DNA of 64,000 bases from Myxococcus eversor (GTDB lineage Bacteria; Myxococcota; Myxococcia; Myxococcales; Myxococcaceae): the NCBI RefSeq assembly GCF_010894455.1, contig NZ_JAAIXY010000023.1, positions 49,827 to 113,826 of the forward strand. The letters are read 5' to 3'. Below are positions 9,801 to 17,801 of this stretch, in pieces. Below the pieces are notes generated by a model, which made no database searches, was not told the origin of the DNA, and was given only the letters and a program-made list of their open reading frames with translations. Positions within the stretch are counted from its first letter, which is position 1; each line of letters opens with the position of its first letter. Both the position numbers and the translations under genes were made by a program.

Positions 9801-10619
9801 CAGCTCGTCCAGCACCACCACCGTCACCGACGCCTTGTCTCCGGTGAACGGGTCGGCCGCCTCGAGCACCGCCGCGCCCGTGTCGCCCGCCAGGAAGCCG
9901 ATGCGTCCGGCGGCAATCGTCCCGGGGCCCGACACCTTCGTCCACACCACCCTGTCACTGCCACCGCGCGTGGCCAGCGGCACGGAGGAGCCCGAGGGCA
10001 CCGCGAGGAACGCGGGCGCGCCGTTGAGCCGGGCCGTCTTGCTCACCTCGTACTGGAGGATGGCCTCGTCGCCCGTCTGCGAGTCGAGCACGGTGATGAG
10101 GTCCAGCCCCTCGGTGGGGCCCGCCGTGTAGAGGCCGTCGGCGGAGAGCGTGCCGCCGGAGAGGCTCTGCGTCAGGTTGTACCGGGCGGAGCCCAGGAGG
10201 CCCTTCGCCGCCACCTGGAAGGACGTGCCCGGTCGAAGCTGCGCGCGCGCCGGCGCGACGTCGAAGAGCGCCGTCACCTCCAGCGTGGTGCGGGCGTCCC
10301 CCTCGCAGCGGGCGTCCTCCACCACCAGCGTGTCGGTGCCCGGGGTGTGCCCCGCGATGAAGCGCTGCGCTCGCAGCTCACCGGACGAGCCTCCCTCCTC
10401 CAGCCGGTAGCGATACTGCCCGCTGCCACCGGAGGCGATGAGGGACACCGGACTGCCCACGCGAACGCGAGGGGGCTCGGCGCGCAGGGTCAGCGGAGCG
10501 CGGCCCGTGCACTGGTCCACCTCCGGAGGAGGCTCGTTCTCACGCGCGGGGTCCAGGTCGTCCGAGCAGGCCGCGACGAGGAGCGCGAGGAGGGGGGCCG
10601 CGCGAGGGAATCGAATCAT
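6879..10619 (-). CDS. large FG-GAP/VCBS repeat lipoprotein
   Basis: A 1246-residue lipoprotein (LVAAC, Cys18). Residues 40-330 look like Ig-like or BACON-type beta domains. From about 330 onward there are repeated calcium-binding FG-GAP/VCBS blades such as DFDGDGTLDLAVGQ, DLDGDGRAELVVSSP, DMDGDGKVDLVVGSP, DFNGDGKEDVGVLRD and DLSGDNVPDLVVSAP, which predict one or two integrin-like beta-propellers. It probably sits on the cell surface and mediates binding. ATG 10619 follows GAGG with six-base spacing; an earlier frame start would destroy the signal peptide. It is last of five same-strand genes (16365 to 6879), 40 nt after the cytochrome-like lipoprotein. Confidence 0.85.
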   Translation of the reverse strand: MIRFPRAAPLLALLVAACSDDLDPARENEPPPEVDQCTGRAPLTLRAEPPRVRVGSPVSLIASGGSGQYRYRLEEGGSSGELRAQRFIAGHTPGTDTLVVEDARCEGDARTTLEVTALFDVAPARAQLRPGTSFQVAAKGLLGSARYNLTQSLSGGTLSADGLYTAGPTEGLDLITVLDSQTGDEAILQYEVSKTARLNGAPAFLAVPSGSSVPLATRGGSDRVVWTKVSGPGTIAAGRIGFLAGDTGAAVLEAADPFTGDKASVTVVVLDELTRPGLAHGRLTDAATLVTADFDGDGTLDLAVGQRESDMGRPTGGAVFIYKGGSGGLEAQPLWVLTGDTDTAQFGDALAAGDLDGDGRAELVVSSPGADVATSNAGAVYLYTFKGGAPAPLRLQLAGLLRDAAFGAGLSVADMDGDGKVDLVVGSPAGDLAPSNTIRARGTVDIYLATPSAPVPDLPTIRLGGSDLSPAGVPMARTGSDLGRALVTADFNKDGRLDIAALSRVSRYTAEGAVSGTQVAISVFFARSEGIRFRASPDVYVLPANLADSNEGTWRLAAIAGDDTRPPLLMAVADRADSPDLTASGGVRSGADSGGALLFDLSAYAPTGDPAITPPQVKREEAFARIYGDTAGVVAGRSFAVLDVDGTPGPELVLGAPYAAPPGPGGTTLRFGGKVLVYPLSTLTRGAVINKSLTALNGAAKSDTLGSGLAVWRLAEGDSLAAFSGRSSSEQGAFTGRVELFRRGGASLAEWARTSANVPAKPSVERVGEQVAVAVGPKGAVALLGAPGWSGAGANGDGDAMSIGRAYVREVARAAPAVVVEEGAPSPHKAGRTVGIDVAFTDFNGDGRPDSVVGAQGFVVPASNSAELASTYQTVRPECLTTGTQSVGGVLVSLGQADGSFKPAYRVWAPLLIPTCTPETDAKCRRSALGRGLVGGFDFNGDGKEDVGVLRDRGMEVFLGRAPDDASLTKLTMTCDSVYSWPSLALQTSAPTSLGDINGDSCDDLAWRYAEGARSGVAILFGYNAAGGRCGGRTTATVWRIAGDSEVQLNNLGLGLAMTRAGKVMANAGGTTGDQRDFLAISATAVPFNGVTQPVVLLFDKAQLTTEMAKKQAAGSPLVLGAFGDGLTPVVLVHKSRAVGFGTALAGNVDLSGDNVPDLVVSAPGASEASDGGGAVFVYAGAPNLNGALSPYFTIVGDGAERAQVGQDLALVPGSGGTPPTMVIGAPRSFRTGTQNGTAFALPLRF

Positions 10620-10659
10620 GGTGTGCCTCGAGGGGGTCAGGCGGGTGCGACGGAGGGCT

Positions 10660-12225
10660 TCAGGGCTTCGCGCCGGACGCGGCCCAGCGCTGGATGAGGG
10701 AGATGAGCTGAGGGTCCAACGGACCATCCGCGGGCATGCGCTGGTCTCTCACCGAGGCGGTGATGAGCGGCGCATTCTCCTTCCACAACTCGTACGTGTT
10801 GAGCGCCCGGCCGGGGCCGGTGGAGTGGCACTTCTCGCAGCGCGACAGGTAGATGGGCTGGATGTCCGTCGCCCAGCTCAACGCCACCGTGCTCACGGGC
10901 TGGTAGTCGAACGGCACCAGGCGCCTGGCCTCGGTGCCATCCAGGAAGCGCGCCACCACGCCGAGCGCCTGACGACCGGCCTCCAGGCCCGCGAAGGAGT
11001 ACGGCTTCGGGGTGCCGTCCGGCTCCTGGCCTCCCAGGCTGTACACCGGTCCTTCGCCCGTGGCGGGGAACTCCACGCCGCCCACCTGGAAGACGACGGC
11101 TTCGGGATTCACGCCGGTGGGCATCACCGCGCGCACCACCAGCCCGTCCTCCACCACCTGCATGCCCTGATGCAGTCCCGTCACGCGCGGCGCCGGAGAG
11201 CGGCTCACCGCCACCGTCTCGCCGCCGAGCTGCACCCACGCACAGCCGCTCTCGTCCGCGGACAGGAAGCGGAACTCGCGCGTGTCGATGCCCTGCGCGA
11301 GGCCCCACTCGTTCGCGTCCGCGTCGTACAGGAGCAGCGCGTCGCTCGACTTCACCCACAGGAAGCGGCCCGACGCGAGCAACTGCACCGGCCGCTGCGG
11401 CAGGGACACCCGACGCCAACCCTCTCGCGGCCGGCGCAGCAGGCCCTGGTTGGTGAGCAGCCACAGCTCTCCGGCGGTGCCCAGTCCCGGGCCCAGTCCG
11501 GCCAGCGACTCCACGACCTCGCCCTCTTCGAGCGGAGCGCCCGCCTCGCGCACGTCGAAGTGCACCAGGCTGGTGGCCACCGCGACGTGCAGCTTGCCGT
11601 CACGCAGGAACCACACGCCCGCGGAGCCCTCGGCCGTCGGGGCCGCCGCCAGCGCGGTGATTCCGGTGAGCGCCTCGCCCTTCACCTTCAGCGCGGACAG
11701 CGTGCCGTCGCGAAGCTGGAACAGGCCCGTGGGATGCGCCAGCCACACCGCGCCGTCCGCGGACTGCGTCGTCGCGGTGATGCCCAGGCCCAGCGCGTCA
11801 CGCCACGGCGGGGAGATGAGCCACCCCGACTCGGCGAGGAAGAGGCCGTTCCGAGCCTCCACCAGCGCGCTGTGCGGCCCCATGCGGAACACGGCGTTGA
11901 CCGTGCCCAGCTCGGCGCTGTTGCCCGGGTGGGGCGCGAGCGCTCCCAGCGAGCCGTCCAGCCGGATGCGGACGACGGTGCCGGTGGTGTTGGCGAAGAT
12001 GCCGCCACCGGACTGGTCCGCGAAGCCCGGGGCCGACGCCAGCGCCGTCTTCGACCGGACCTCGACGGGCCGGAAGGAGACGGGCCGAGGCCGGTCCAAC
12101 GGGAGGGATTCGTCGCCGCACGCGGTGAGGAGGACGGCGGCGCAGAGAGGAAGGAGACGAAGAAGAACGGGGGCGGCGGACCGCCCCTCGTCCATCTCCC
12201 GGGGGGCTCGGGGATGGGTGCGCAT
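10660..12225 (-). CDS. lipoprotein with regulator-propeller-like domain and C-terminal CxxCH heme site
   Basis: A 521-residue lipoprotein; the signal ends at LLTAC (Cys36 counted from ATG 12225; ATG 12195 would also give a good signal). Residues 60-330 carry repeated short beta-blade motifs (SADGAVWLAHPTGLF, ELWLLTNQGLL) like two-component-regulator propellers. Residues 350-440 look like an Ig/IPT domain. The C-terminus has CEKCH (463-467) followed by a Met-containing segment RMPADGPL, as in one-heme cytochrome c modules of the PSCyt type. Redox function is inferred. It starts 5 nt after the DUF1501 stop codon, so the genes are probably cotranslated. Confidence 0.75.
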   Translation of the reverse strand: MRTHPRAPREMDEGRSAAPVLLRLLPLCAAVLLTACGDESLPLDRPRPVSFRPVEVRSKTALASAPGFADQSGGGIFANTTGTVVRIRLDGSLGALAPHPGNSAELGTVNAVFRMGPHSALVEARNGLFLAESGWLISPPWRDALGLGITATTQSADGAVWLAHPTGLFQLRDGTLSALKVKGEALTGITALAAAPTAEGSAGVWFLRDGKLHVAVATSLVHFDVREAGAPLEEGEVVESLAGLGPGLGTAGELWLLTNQGLLRRPREGWRRVSLPQRPVQLLASGRFLWVKSSDALLLYDADANEWGLAQGIDTREFRFLSADESGCAWVQLGGETVAVSRSPAPRVTGLHQGMQVVEDGLVVRAVMPTGVNPEAVVFQVGGVEFPATGEGPVYSLGGQEPDGTPKPYSFAGLEAGRQALGVVARFLDGTEARRLVPFDYQPVSTVALSWATDIQPIYLSRCEKCHSTGPGRALNTYELWKENAPLITASVRDQRMPADGPLDPQLISLIQRWAASGAKP

Positions 12226-12230
12226 GCGGC

Positions 12231-13628
12231 TCAGGCGAGGATGGGGCGAAGGGGATTCACGCGGGTGATGCTGTAGTCCAGGCCCGCCGACGCCAGCACC
12301 GTGGCGATGATGTGCTCGGGGAAGATGTTCTCACCCCGGGGGTCGAGCGCGCCGGTGCGCAGGTCGAACGTGCCCGGCGACATGCCGATGTCCCCGCTCT
12401 TGCCGAAGACGTAGTTGTGCTTCACGCCCGCGCCCATGAGCATGCAGGAGTTGGAGATGTGGTGGTCTCTGCCGCCCGCGCTGTTGATGAGCGGCGTGCG
12501 GGAGAACTCGGAGAACACCATGATGGTGGTGTGGTCCATGAACGTCCCGCCCGACGGGTGACCGCTGGCGCGCAGGTCGGCCACCAGGCTGGCCAGCGCG
12601 TCGAAGCCGCGGCGCTGGTTGTTCGCGTGGGTGAGCTGGGTGCCGAAGTGCGTGTCCAGGCCGCCGGTGAGGTTGATGGTGAGGCACTGGGCGATGCCCC
12701 GCTTGAGCGCGGTGCCCACCATGGCGGCACGGCCCGCCTCGGTGTCGTACCGGCCGCTCTGGTCCAGGCCGTAGGCGGCCCGGACGGCCGCCATCTCCGG
12801 GGTGTTGAGCTCGAACTTGAACGACTCCTCGAGCTTCTGGGCCATCACCTGCTGCATCTGGTCCCGGCTGTTCTGGTACGTGGTGCCCACGCCGCGAGCG
12901 CCGTAGGCGGCCTCCTCGCAGGTGATGGGCTGGCCCCGGAAGTCGACCAGTTGCTTCTCGATTTCGCTGTCCAGCATCTGCGAGCTGGGCTTGAGCGTGA
13001 GCAGCAGGTCGTCCTTGCGGCTGACGCGCAGCGCGTTGGCGTAGCCGGGGTAGCGGTCGTTGTACGACTCCACGTTGAACGCGATGTTGGAGATGGGCAC
13101 GCGGGGCTTCATCTGCCCCACGATTTCCGTCGCCGTGGAGGAGCCGCGCGCCGCGCTGCCGATGGGCATCTTCCCGGTGAGGAAGTAGCGGTAGCCCACC
13201 TCGTGGCCCAGCGTGTTCATGTTGATGCCGCGCACCACCGTCATCAGGTCGAAGTGCTCCGACAGCTTGCCCACCGCGGGCCCGAAGTCGATGTTGGACC
13301 GGCCCACGCCCGACTTCTCCGGGCGCAGGGGGATGGCGGAGAAGCGCGCATCGTTGATGAGGTTGTAGCCCGGCAGGATGCGCGTCTCCGCCGCGCGGTC
13401 CGCGGTGAATTCGTCCGGGTCCTTCGGGTCGAAGGCGAGCAGTTGGTCCCACCCGCCGTTGAAGTACACGAAGACGAAGCAGCGGTCGGCCGGGGCCAGC
13501 GAGGCCGCCTGCGCGAAGGAACGGAAGGGCAGTCCACCCAGCAGCGTGGAGCCCATGAAGCCGGCCGCGGCCTTGAGGAAGGTGCGGCGCTCGGGACGGT
13601 GGTTCTCGTCGAGGCGATTCTTCTTCAT
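12231..13628 (-). CDS. DUF1501 family protein with Tat signal
   Basis: A 465-residue protein starting at ATG 13628. RRTFLK (14-19) followed by a hydrophobic stretch is a twin-arginine signal, so it is exported folded, probably with a bound metal. The rest matches DUF1501, a sulfatase/alkaline-phosphatase-like fold: FVFVYFNGGWDQLL near the N-terminus, GGLDTHFGTQ and the late MVFSEFSRTP and GGRDHHISN motifs supply candidate metal ligands. DUF1501 genes commonly pair with cytochrome-c-containing DUF1549/DUF1592 genes, as here. The reaction is unknown. It lies 17 nt after the upstream lipoprotein gene. Confidence 0.85.
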   Translation of the reverse strand: MKKNRLDENHRPERRTFLKAAAGFMGSTLLGGLPFRSFAQAASLAPADRCFVFVYFNGGWDQLLAFDPKDPDEFTADRAAETRILPGYNLINDARFSAIPLRPEKSGVGRSNIDFGPAVGKLSEHFDLMTVVRGINMNTLGHEVGYRYFLTGKMPIGSAARGSSTATEIVGQMKPRVPISNIAFNVESYNDRYPGYANALRVSRKDDLLLTLKPSSQMLDSEIEKQLVDFRGQPITCEEAAYGARGVGTTYQNSRDQMQQVMAQKLEESFKFELNTPEMAAVRAAYGLDQSGRYDTEAGRAAMVGTALKRGIAQCLTINLTGGLDTHFGTQLTHANNQRRGFDALASLVADLRASGHPSGGTFMDHTTIMVFSEFSRTPLINSAGGRDHHISNSCMLMGAGVKHNYVFGKSGDIGMSPGTFDLRTGALDPRGENIFPEHIIATVLASAGLDYSITRVNPLRPILA

Positions 13629-13645
13629 CGAAGTCACTCCGAGCT

Positions 13646-14323
13646 TCAGTAGGTGATGAACCGCGAGTCGGTCAGCATGGCGATGCACGTCACCGCCAAC
13701 GCGTCCGCGCGCCGCTTGGCAGTCTCCGCCCGGGCCGAGGCCTGGGTGAAGAAGCCGGCCCACTTCGTCAGCTCCTCGCCTTCCAGGGGCGCACCCCAGA
13801 AGCGCAGGGAGTTGTAGACGAGGAACTCTCGCACCTGCGCATCCGTCAGCTTGCGCAGGTCATCCCAGGTGCCCGGCAGCGTGCGCGACAGCGTCCGCTT
13901 GGAGGCATCCGCCTGCTTCACCTCATCCGCCGCCTGGGCGATGCACACGAAGCGCGCGCCATCCTCCAGGAACTTGGCGAACACCAGGTTGGGCTCGGTG
14001 TTCTCGCTGGAGACGAGGGCGAAGTCGGCGCGGCCCAGGGACGAGGCGCGCGCGTCGATGCCGTCGCCACCGTTCACCCAGCGGCGGCCGACGGCCTCCA
14101 GGATGGCGGCGTCGAGCTGGGAGACGGTGAGGCGGCGCGGGGCCCGGCCCACGCTACCGCCCTGCTCTTCCGGGTCCGGCAGCGGGTCGAAGTCCCCGGG
14201 CTGGTGGGGGTTGGCGACAGGTTCGAGCTGCCCGTCCAGGGTGGGACCGGGCTTCTCTTCCGAGGACTTGTTGCAGCCGGCGCTCAGCGCGAGCAACGCG
14301 GCGGTCAGGAGCACGCGGCGCAT
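13646..14323 (-). CDS. operon lipoprotein of unknown function
   Basis: A 225-residue lipoprotein (LSAGC, Cys17) with an acidic Pro-rich linker at 20-60. RRLTVSQLDAAILEAVG (about 63-79) resembles the helical opening of DUF1587/DUF1592-type proteins; the rest is helical with a single late Cys. No catalytic motif is seen. Its ATG overlaps the upstream stop codon (TGATG at 14325-14321), so translation is coupled to the CxxCH protein. It may be a partner or scaffold of that protein. Confidence 0.7.
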   Translation of the reverse strand: MRRVLLTAALLALSAGCNKSSEEKPGPTLDGQLEPVANPHQPGDFDPLPDPEEQGGSVGRAPRRLTVSQLDAAILEAVGRRWVNGGDGIDARASSLGRADFALVSSENTEPNLVFAKFLEDGARFVCIAQAADEVKQADASKRTLSRTLPGTWDDLRKLTDAQVREFLVYNSLRFWGAPLEGEELTKWAGFFTQASARAETAKRRADALAVTCIAMLTDSRFITY

Positions 14324-16365
14324 CAGTCAATCCTCCGGTAGGCGTCGGTCGTCACCACGCGCTCGATGAGCGCCTTGAAGCGGTGACCATTCTTCGCGAA
14401 GTCGCTGGCCAGCGGCGCCAGGTACATCCGCTGCTCCTCGGCCGTCATCGGGCGGCCCAGGAACTCGTTCCACACGCGCTTCACCGTGCAGCGCTCGAGC
14501 TCGCCGGACTGGTACATGCGCTCGACGAGCAGGCGCGGGCCCGCCTCGATGTTCTGCTCCTCGTCGGCCGTGCGGTACAGGTACGTCTTGAGCATGCCGA
14601 GGCTGCTGGCGCCGTCACCGTCATACGCCTGCATCACGTACTGGGAGCACTCGCCGCCGCAGTTGGTGTCGCCGTTGATGGCGCAGTCGCGGCACTTCGG
14701 GTCGAAGCGCGGGAACTGGTCCGGAGGCAGGAACTGCGCGGCGCGCTCGGCGTAGCGGCCCCAGTGGGCGCCGGTGGGCTCGATGGTGGCGTGGCAGTAG
14801 TTGCAGCCGCAGCGCTTGGCCAGGTTGTTCTCGCGGTTGCAGGCATCCTCGGGGTTGGGCAGGGAGGCCTCCGAGCCCGGCACGAAGGTCTTGCAGAGGA
14901 ACGCCTCGTAGAACTCGGCGACGCGGGCCCGGTGGGTCGGGAACCGGTAGAGGAACCCGGGCGTCGTCAGCACGCCGGAGTGTGACTCATCCCGGGTGTA
15001 TTCCTTCCAGTTCGCCATGTCGTTGTAGGCGATGGCCGGAATCGACTCCAGCGCCGCCGGAGCGGTGGCGCTGAACACGCCCACGCCCTGACGCTTCCGG
15101 TAGAACTCCGACAGCGTGCCGTTCACGAACGAGCGGCGCGTGGTGAGGATGTTGTAGTAGGGCTCGTCGCGGCGGACGACCGACTCGGCGATGCGCAGCG
15201 GCTCCTCGTTGAAGGCGGTCACCCGCGAGTCGTGCACGTTGCGCACGTAGAGCGGGTCCGTCGTCGCGCCGATGGCCGGCACGCCGCAGCGGCGCATGCC
15301 CTCGCCGCAGCCGCAGCTGCGGTCATTGGCGAAGCGGGCCGTCTCGCAGGACTCACGCGTCCAGGGATTCTGGTCGCGCTCCTGGGCCTCGACGGCGCAC
15401 ACCTTCACCGTCGTCGGCGCGCCCTCGGGGGCCCAGTAGCCGGCGGGCTTCGTCACGAAGCCCTCGCGCTGGATGCAGCCGCGCACCGGGGCGTAGGCGC
15501 CCTTGACGTTGTTGTTGAGGTTGAGGTCCAGCGTGCAGCGCTTGAGCGTCAGGAGGTTCGGCTTGGTCTCGGGAGTCGGATGGTCGAAGGACACCACGAA
15601 GCCGTTGGCGTCCGTCGCCTCCACCGTCAGCGCGGCGCCAGGCTTGCCGGGAGCCTTGTCAGGCGTGCACAGATACGACTTCACGGTCGCCGCGGCGCCG
15701 CGGTTGTCGCAGAAGTAGCGGTACTTGCCCCAGGCGTTGGACGCGGGCAGCGCGGCGAGCTCGGCGCAGGTCGTCACCGCGTTGCTGGTCGCGACCGCCA
15801 GCTCCGGGCAGCTGTAGTAGTTGGTGTCGTAGTCGTAGCTGACGGGCATGGGCACGCCCATGTCGTCGGTGCACTTGGTGCGCGGCACGGCCGTGAGCGG
15901 CGCGGCGTGCGGGTCCTGCATCGTCGTCAAGCAGCTGCTCTGCTCGATGTCGGAGTTGCAGGACTGACCGTTGACGCCTCGCAGCGCCGTGGACGGATTG
16001 TTCGCGAAGCCGAAGGCGGCGGTGGTGCCGTTGCCTCCCAGCCGTGAGTTGCCGTTGTCGAAGATGCTCGCGCTGATGTTCGAGCGGAGGAGAGCGCGGT
16101 GGAAGTTGCGCACGCGCGCGTAGAACGACTCGTCATTCATCATGGCGCGGACGTCCTCTTCGGACACCGAGCCCTTCGCCTGGACAGCCTTGTACTCGTC
16201 CCAAGTGGGCGGCCGACCGAGCAGGTCGAGCGTCAGCTGCCGCAGATGTCTTTCGGGGCGGACCTTCGCGACGGGCGCGCAAACAGCGGCCTCATCGGCG
16301 GAGGCTGGCAGAGCCAGGAACAAGGCGGCGCCAGCCAGGGTGGCAAGGCAACGCTTGCGGAGCAC
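14323..16365 (-). CDS. exported DUF1592/PSCyt-like protein with CxxCH heme motif
   Basis: A 680-residue protein with a signal peptide (cleavage near residue 23). RQLTLDLLGRPPTWDEYKA (42-60) is the opening motif of DUF1549/PSCyt2-type proteins. It is rich in Cys (over 20), and CNYCH at 521-525 is a covalent c-type heme site within a DUF1588-like stretch; a DUF1585-like end (ERVVTTDAYR) follows. The GTG start at 16365 is supported by GGAGGTT just upstream. It heads the five-gene operon, divergent from the DUF420 gene. Role in periplasmic redox or degradative chemistry is inferred only. Confidence 0.75.
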   Translation of the reverse strand: MLRKRCLATLAGAALFLALPASADEAAVCAPVAKVRPERHLRQLTLDLLGRPPTWDEYKAVQAKGSVSEEDVRAMMNDESFYARVRNFHRALLRSNISASIFDNGNSRLGGNGTTAAFGFANNPSTALRGVNGQSCNSDIEQSSCLTTMQDPHAAPLTAVPRTKCTDDMGVPMPVSYDYDTNYYSCPELAVATSNAVTTCAELAALPASNAWGKYRYFCDNRGAAATVKSYLCTPDKAPGKPGAALTVEATDANGFVVSFDHPTPETKPNLLTLKRCTLDLNLNNNVKGAYAPVRGCIQREGFVTKPAGYWAPEGAPTTVKVCAVEAQERDQNPWTRESCETARFANDRSCGCGEGMRRCGVPAIGATTDPLYVRNVHDSRVTAFNEEPLRIAESVVRRDEPYYNILTTRRSFVNGTLSEFYRKRQGVGVFSATAPAALESIPAIAYNDMANWKEYTRDESHSGVLTTPGFLYRFPTHRARVAEFYEAFLCKTFVPGSEASLPNPEDACNRENNLAKRCGCNYCHATIEPTGAHWGRYAERAAQFLPPDQFPRFDPKCRDCAINGDTNCGGECSQYVMQAYDGDGASSLGMLKTYLYRTADEEQNIEAGPRLLVERMYQSGELERCTVKRVWNEFLGRPMTAEEQRMYLAPLASDFAKNGHRFKALIERVVTTDAYRRID

Positions 16366-16537
16366 GGGGAACCTCCGTGGAGGGGGGGGGTCGGGGGCGA
16401 CCGTAACTGAGTATGCAAGAATTACCGGGAGAAGATCCAGCCGGCCTAACAGAATCCTTCATCCGACATGTCGGCACAGCAATGTATCGCTACTGTGTCG
16501 GTTGCATCGGCGGACGTGTCGCGGGAGATAGGGGCGC
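16366..16537. promoter_or_regulatory. divergent intergenic region (DUF1592-like operon / DUF420)
   Basis: This 172-nt region must hold the promoters of both divergent genes. It contains a G-run near 16381-16395 and a perfect 10-bp palindrome CGACATGTCG at 16464-16473, a possible operator. No clear -35/-10 pair is seen. Confidence 0.35.
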
Positions 16538-17095
16538 ATGTCGAACGCCACCTCTGCTCCGCTTCAGCCCCGAGTGAGTGACCGGGCTTTTTATGTCTTC
16601 ACCGGTGTCGTCTCCGCGGCGGCATTGGCATTCATCGCGTGGATCTTGATGGGCCGACGCAGCGGTGTGGAGGGCGTGGACTTGCGCTTCCTGCCGGCCG
16701 TCAACGCGAGCCTGAACGCGACGGCGGCGGCGCTGCTCATCGCCGGCTGGGTGGCCATCAAGCGCGGCGCGCGGCGCGTGCACCAGTACCTGATGGTGGC
16801 GGCCTTCGTGGCGTCGGCGCTGTTCCTGGTCTGCTATCTCACCTACCACTACGTGCACGGCGACACGCGCTACGTGGGGGACTGGCGGGGGCTGTACCTG
16901 TGCATCCTGGCCAGCCACGTGTTGCTGTCCATGGGTGTCGTTCCCCTGGCGCTGGTGGCCTTCTACTTCGCGTGGCGCAAGGAGTTCCCCCGGCACCGCA
17001 AGGTGACGCGGTGGCTGGCGCCCATCTGGGTGTACGTGTCGGTGACGGGCGTGGTGGTGTACTTCATGCTGCGCGGCGGCCTGACGTCCCTGTAG
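16538..17095 (+). CDS. DUF420 family membrane protein
   Basis: A 185-residue protein with five hydrophobic segments (about 20-38, 55-70, 85-107, 120-145 and 160-178). Conserved residues fit DUF420: LPAVNASLNATAAALLIAGW, YLTYHYVHGD and the His in LCILASHVLLS. DUF420 proteins are related to CtaG-like heme-copper oxidase assembly factors of the inner membrane. No oxidase gene is nearby. The next gene, convergent after 6 nt, is a heme oxygenase, which may hint at a shared link to heme. Confidence 0.8.
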   Translation: MSNATSAPLQPRVSDRAFYVFTGVVSAAALAFIAWILMGRRSGVEGVDLRFLPAVNASLNATAAALLIAGWVAIKRGARRVHQYLMVAAFVASALFLVCYLTYHYVHGDTRYVGDWRGLYLCILASHVLLSMGVVPLALVAFYFAWRKEFPRHRKVTRWLAPIWVYVSVTGVVVYFMLRGGLTSL

Positions 17096-17101
17096 CGCCG
17101 C

Positions 17102-17692
17102 TCAAGGCAGCTCGCCACGGAGCCAGCGCTCGAAGGCGTCGAACGTCTCCTGGGCGCCCTTCATCACGCGGTCATCGAAGGTCGGGTCGGCCGCGTCCAC
17201 GGACGCACGCGTGAGCACTTCGCCAAACGCGCGCCACCGGGGGCCCACGTCGTCTCCGTAGGCGCGGAAGAAGACGAAGTCGCCCGCGGGGGCGCCCTCG
17301 AAGTGGCGGCGCAGGTGCCGGAGGATGAGCTGGCCTCCGAGCGTGGCGCCCTCCAGCACGTAGCAACCTCCGAGCGCCTCGGGCAGTCCCGTCAGCGGCG
17401 GTGGCTCCGGGCACTTCGGCAGCCGCGCGAGCGAGGGCGTGTCATGCCCGAGCCCACGCAGGTCCTCCTCCAGCCACGGCACCTTCACCCGCTCGCGCAT
17501 GAGCAGGTCGGGCAGCGCCAGGTCCAGCACGGTGGTGAGTCGCGCCTCCACGGGGAGATGGAAGCCGTGGAGCGCCTCCAGATGGCGGCGATAGCCTTCG
17601 AGCGTCAGCCCAGGCTCCAGCAGGCGCACAGCGGACTCGGCGCGCTCGTGGTGGGGGCGGGTCTCCGTCTTGAGTCGCTGCGGCAGGGACAC
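17102..17692 (-). CDS. biliverdin-producing heme oxygenase
   Basis: A 196-residue all-helical soluble protein of normal bacterial heme-oxygenase length. TRPHHERAE (11-19) carries the expected proximal heme His (14 or 15), and GCYVLEGATLGGQLI (about 108-122) is the distal-helix Gly-rich signature. It would cleave heme to biliverdin, CO and iron, either for iron recovery or to supply a phytochrome chromophore. The start is GTG 17692. It is convergent with the DUF420 gene. No phytochrome is adjacent. Confidence 0.85.
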   Translation of the reverse strand: MSLPQRLKTETRPHHERAESAVRLLEPGLTLEGYRRHLEALHGFHLPVEARLTTVLDLALPDLLMRERVKVPWLEEDLRGLGHDTPSLARLPKCPEPPPLTGLPEALGGCYVLEGATLGGQLILRHLRRHFEGAPAGDFVFFRAYGDDVGPRWRAFGEVLTRASVDAADPTFDDRVMKGAQETFDAFERWLRGELP

Positions 17693-17801
17693 GGTGAGAC
17701 CAACATGGCCTCACCCAGGCGCGGAGGGAATGGCTAAATCCCAACGGGGACCAGAGGGAGCCCCTGTCAGGAACGTGGGGAGGCGGCCGACCGGGGGCGC
17801 C

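Noticed and set aside
7218-10697. A plus-strand frame of over 1100 codons opposite the FG-GAP gene
   Set aside because: Its composition is Arg/His/Ala low complexity, and the minus strand shows clear FG-GAP repeats and a lipoprotein signal.
16381-16396. G-run as a phase-variable tract
   Set aside because: It lies outside coding sequence, 15 nt upstream of a start codon on the other strand, and is interrupted; there is no evidence for slippage.
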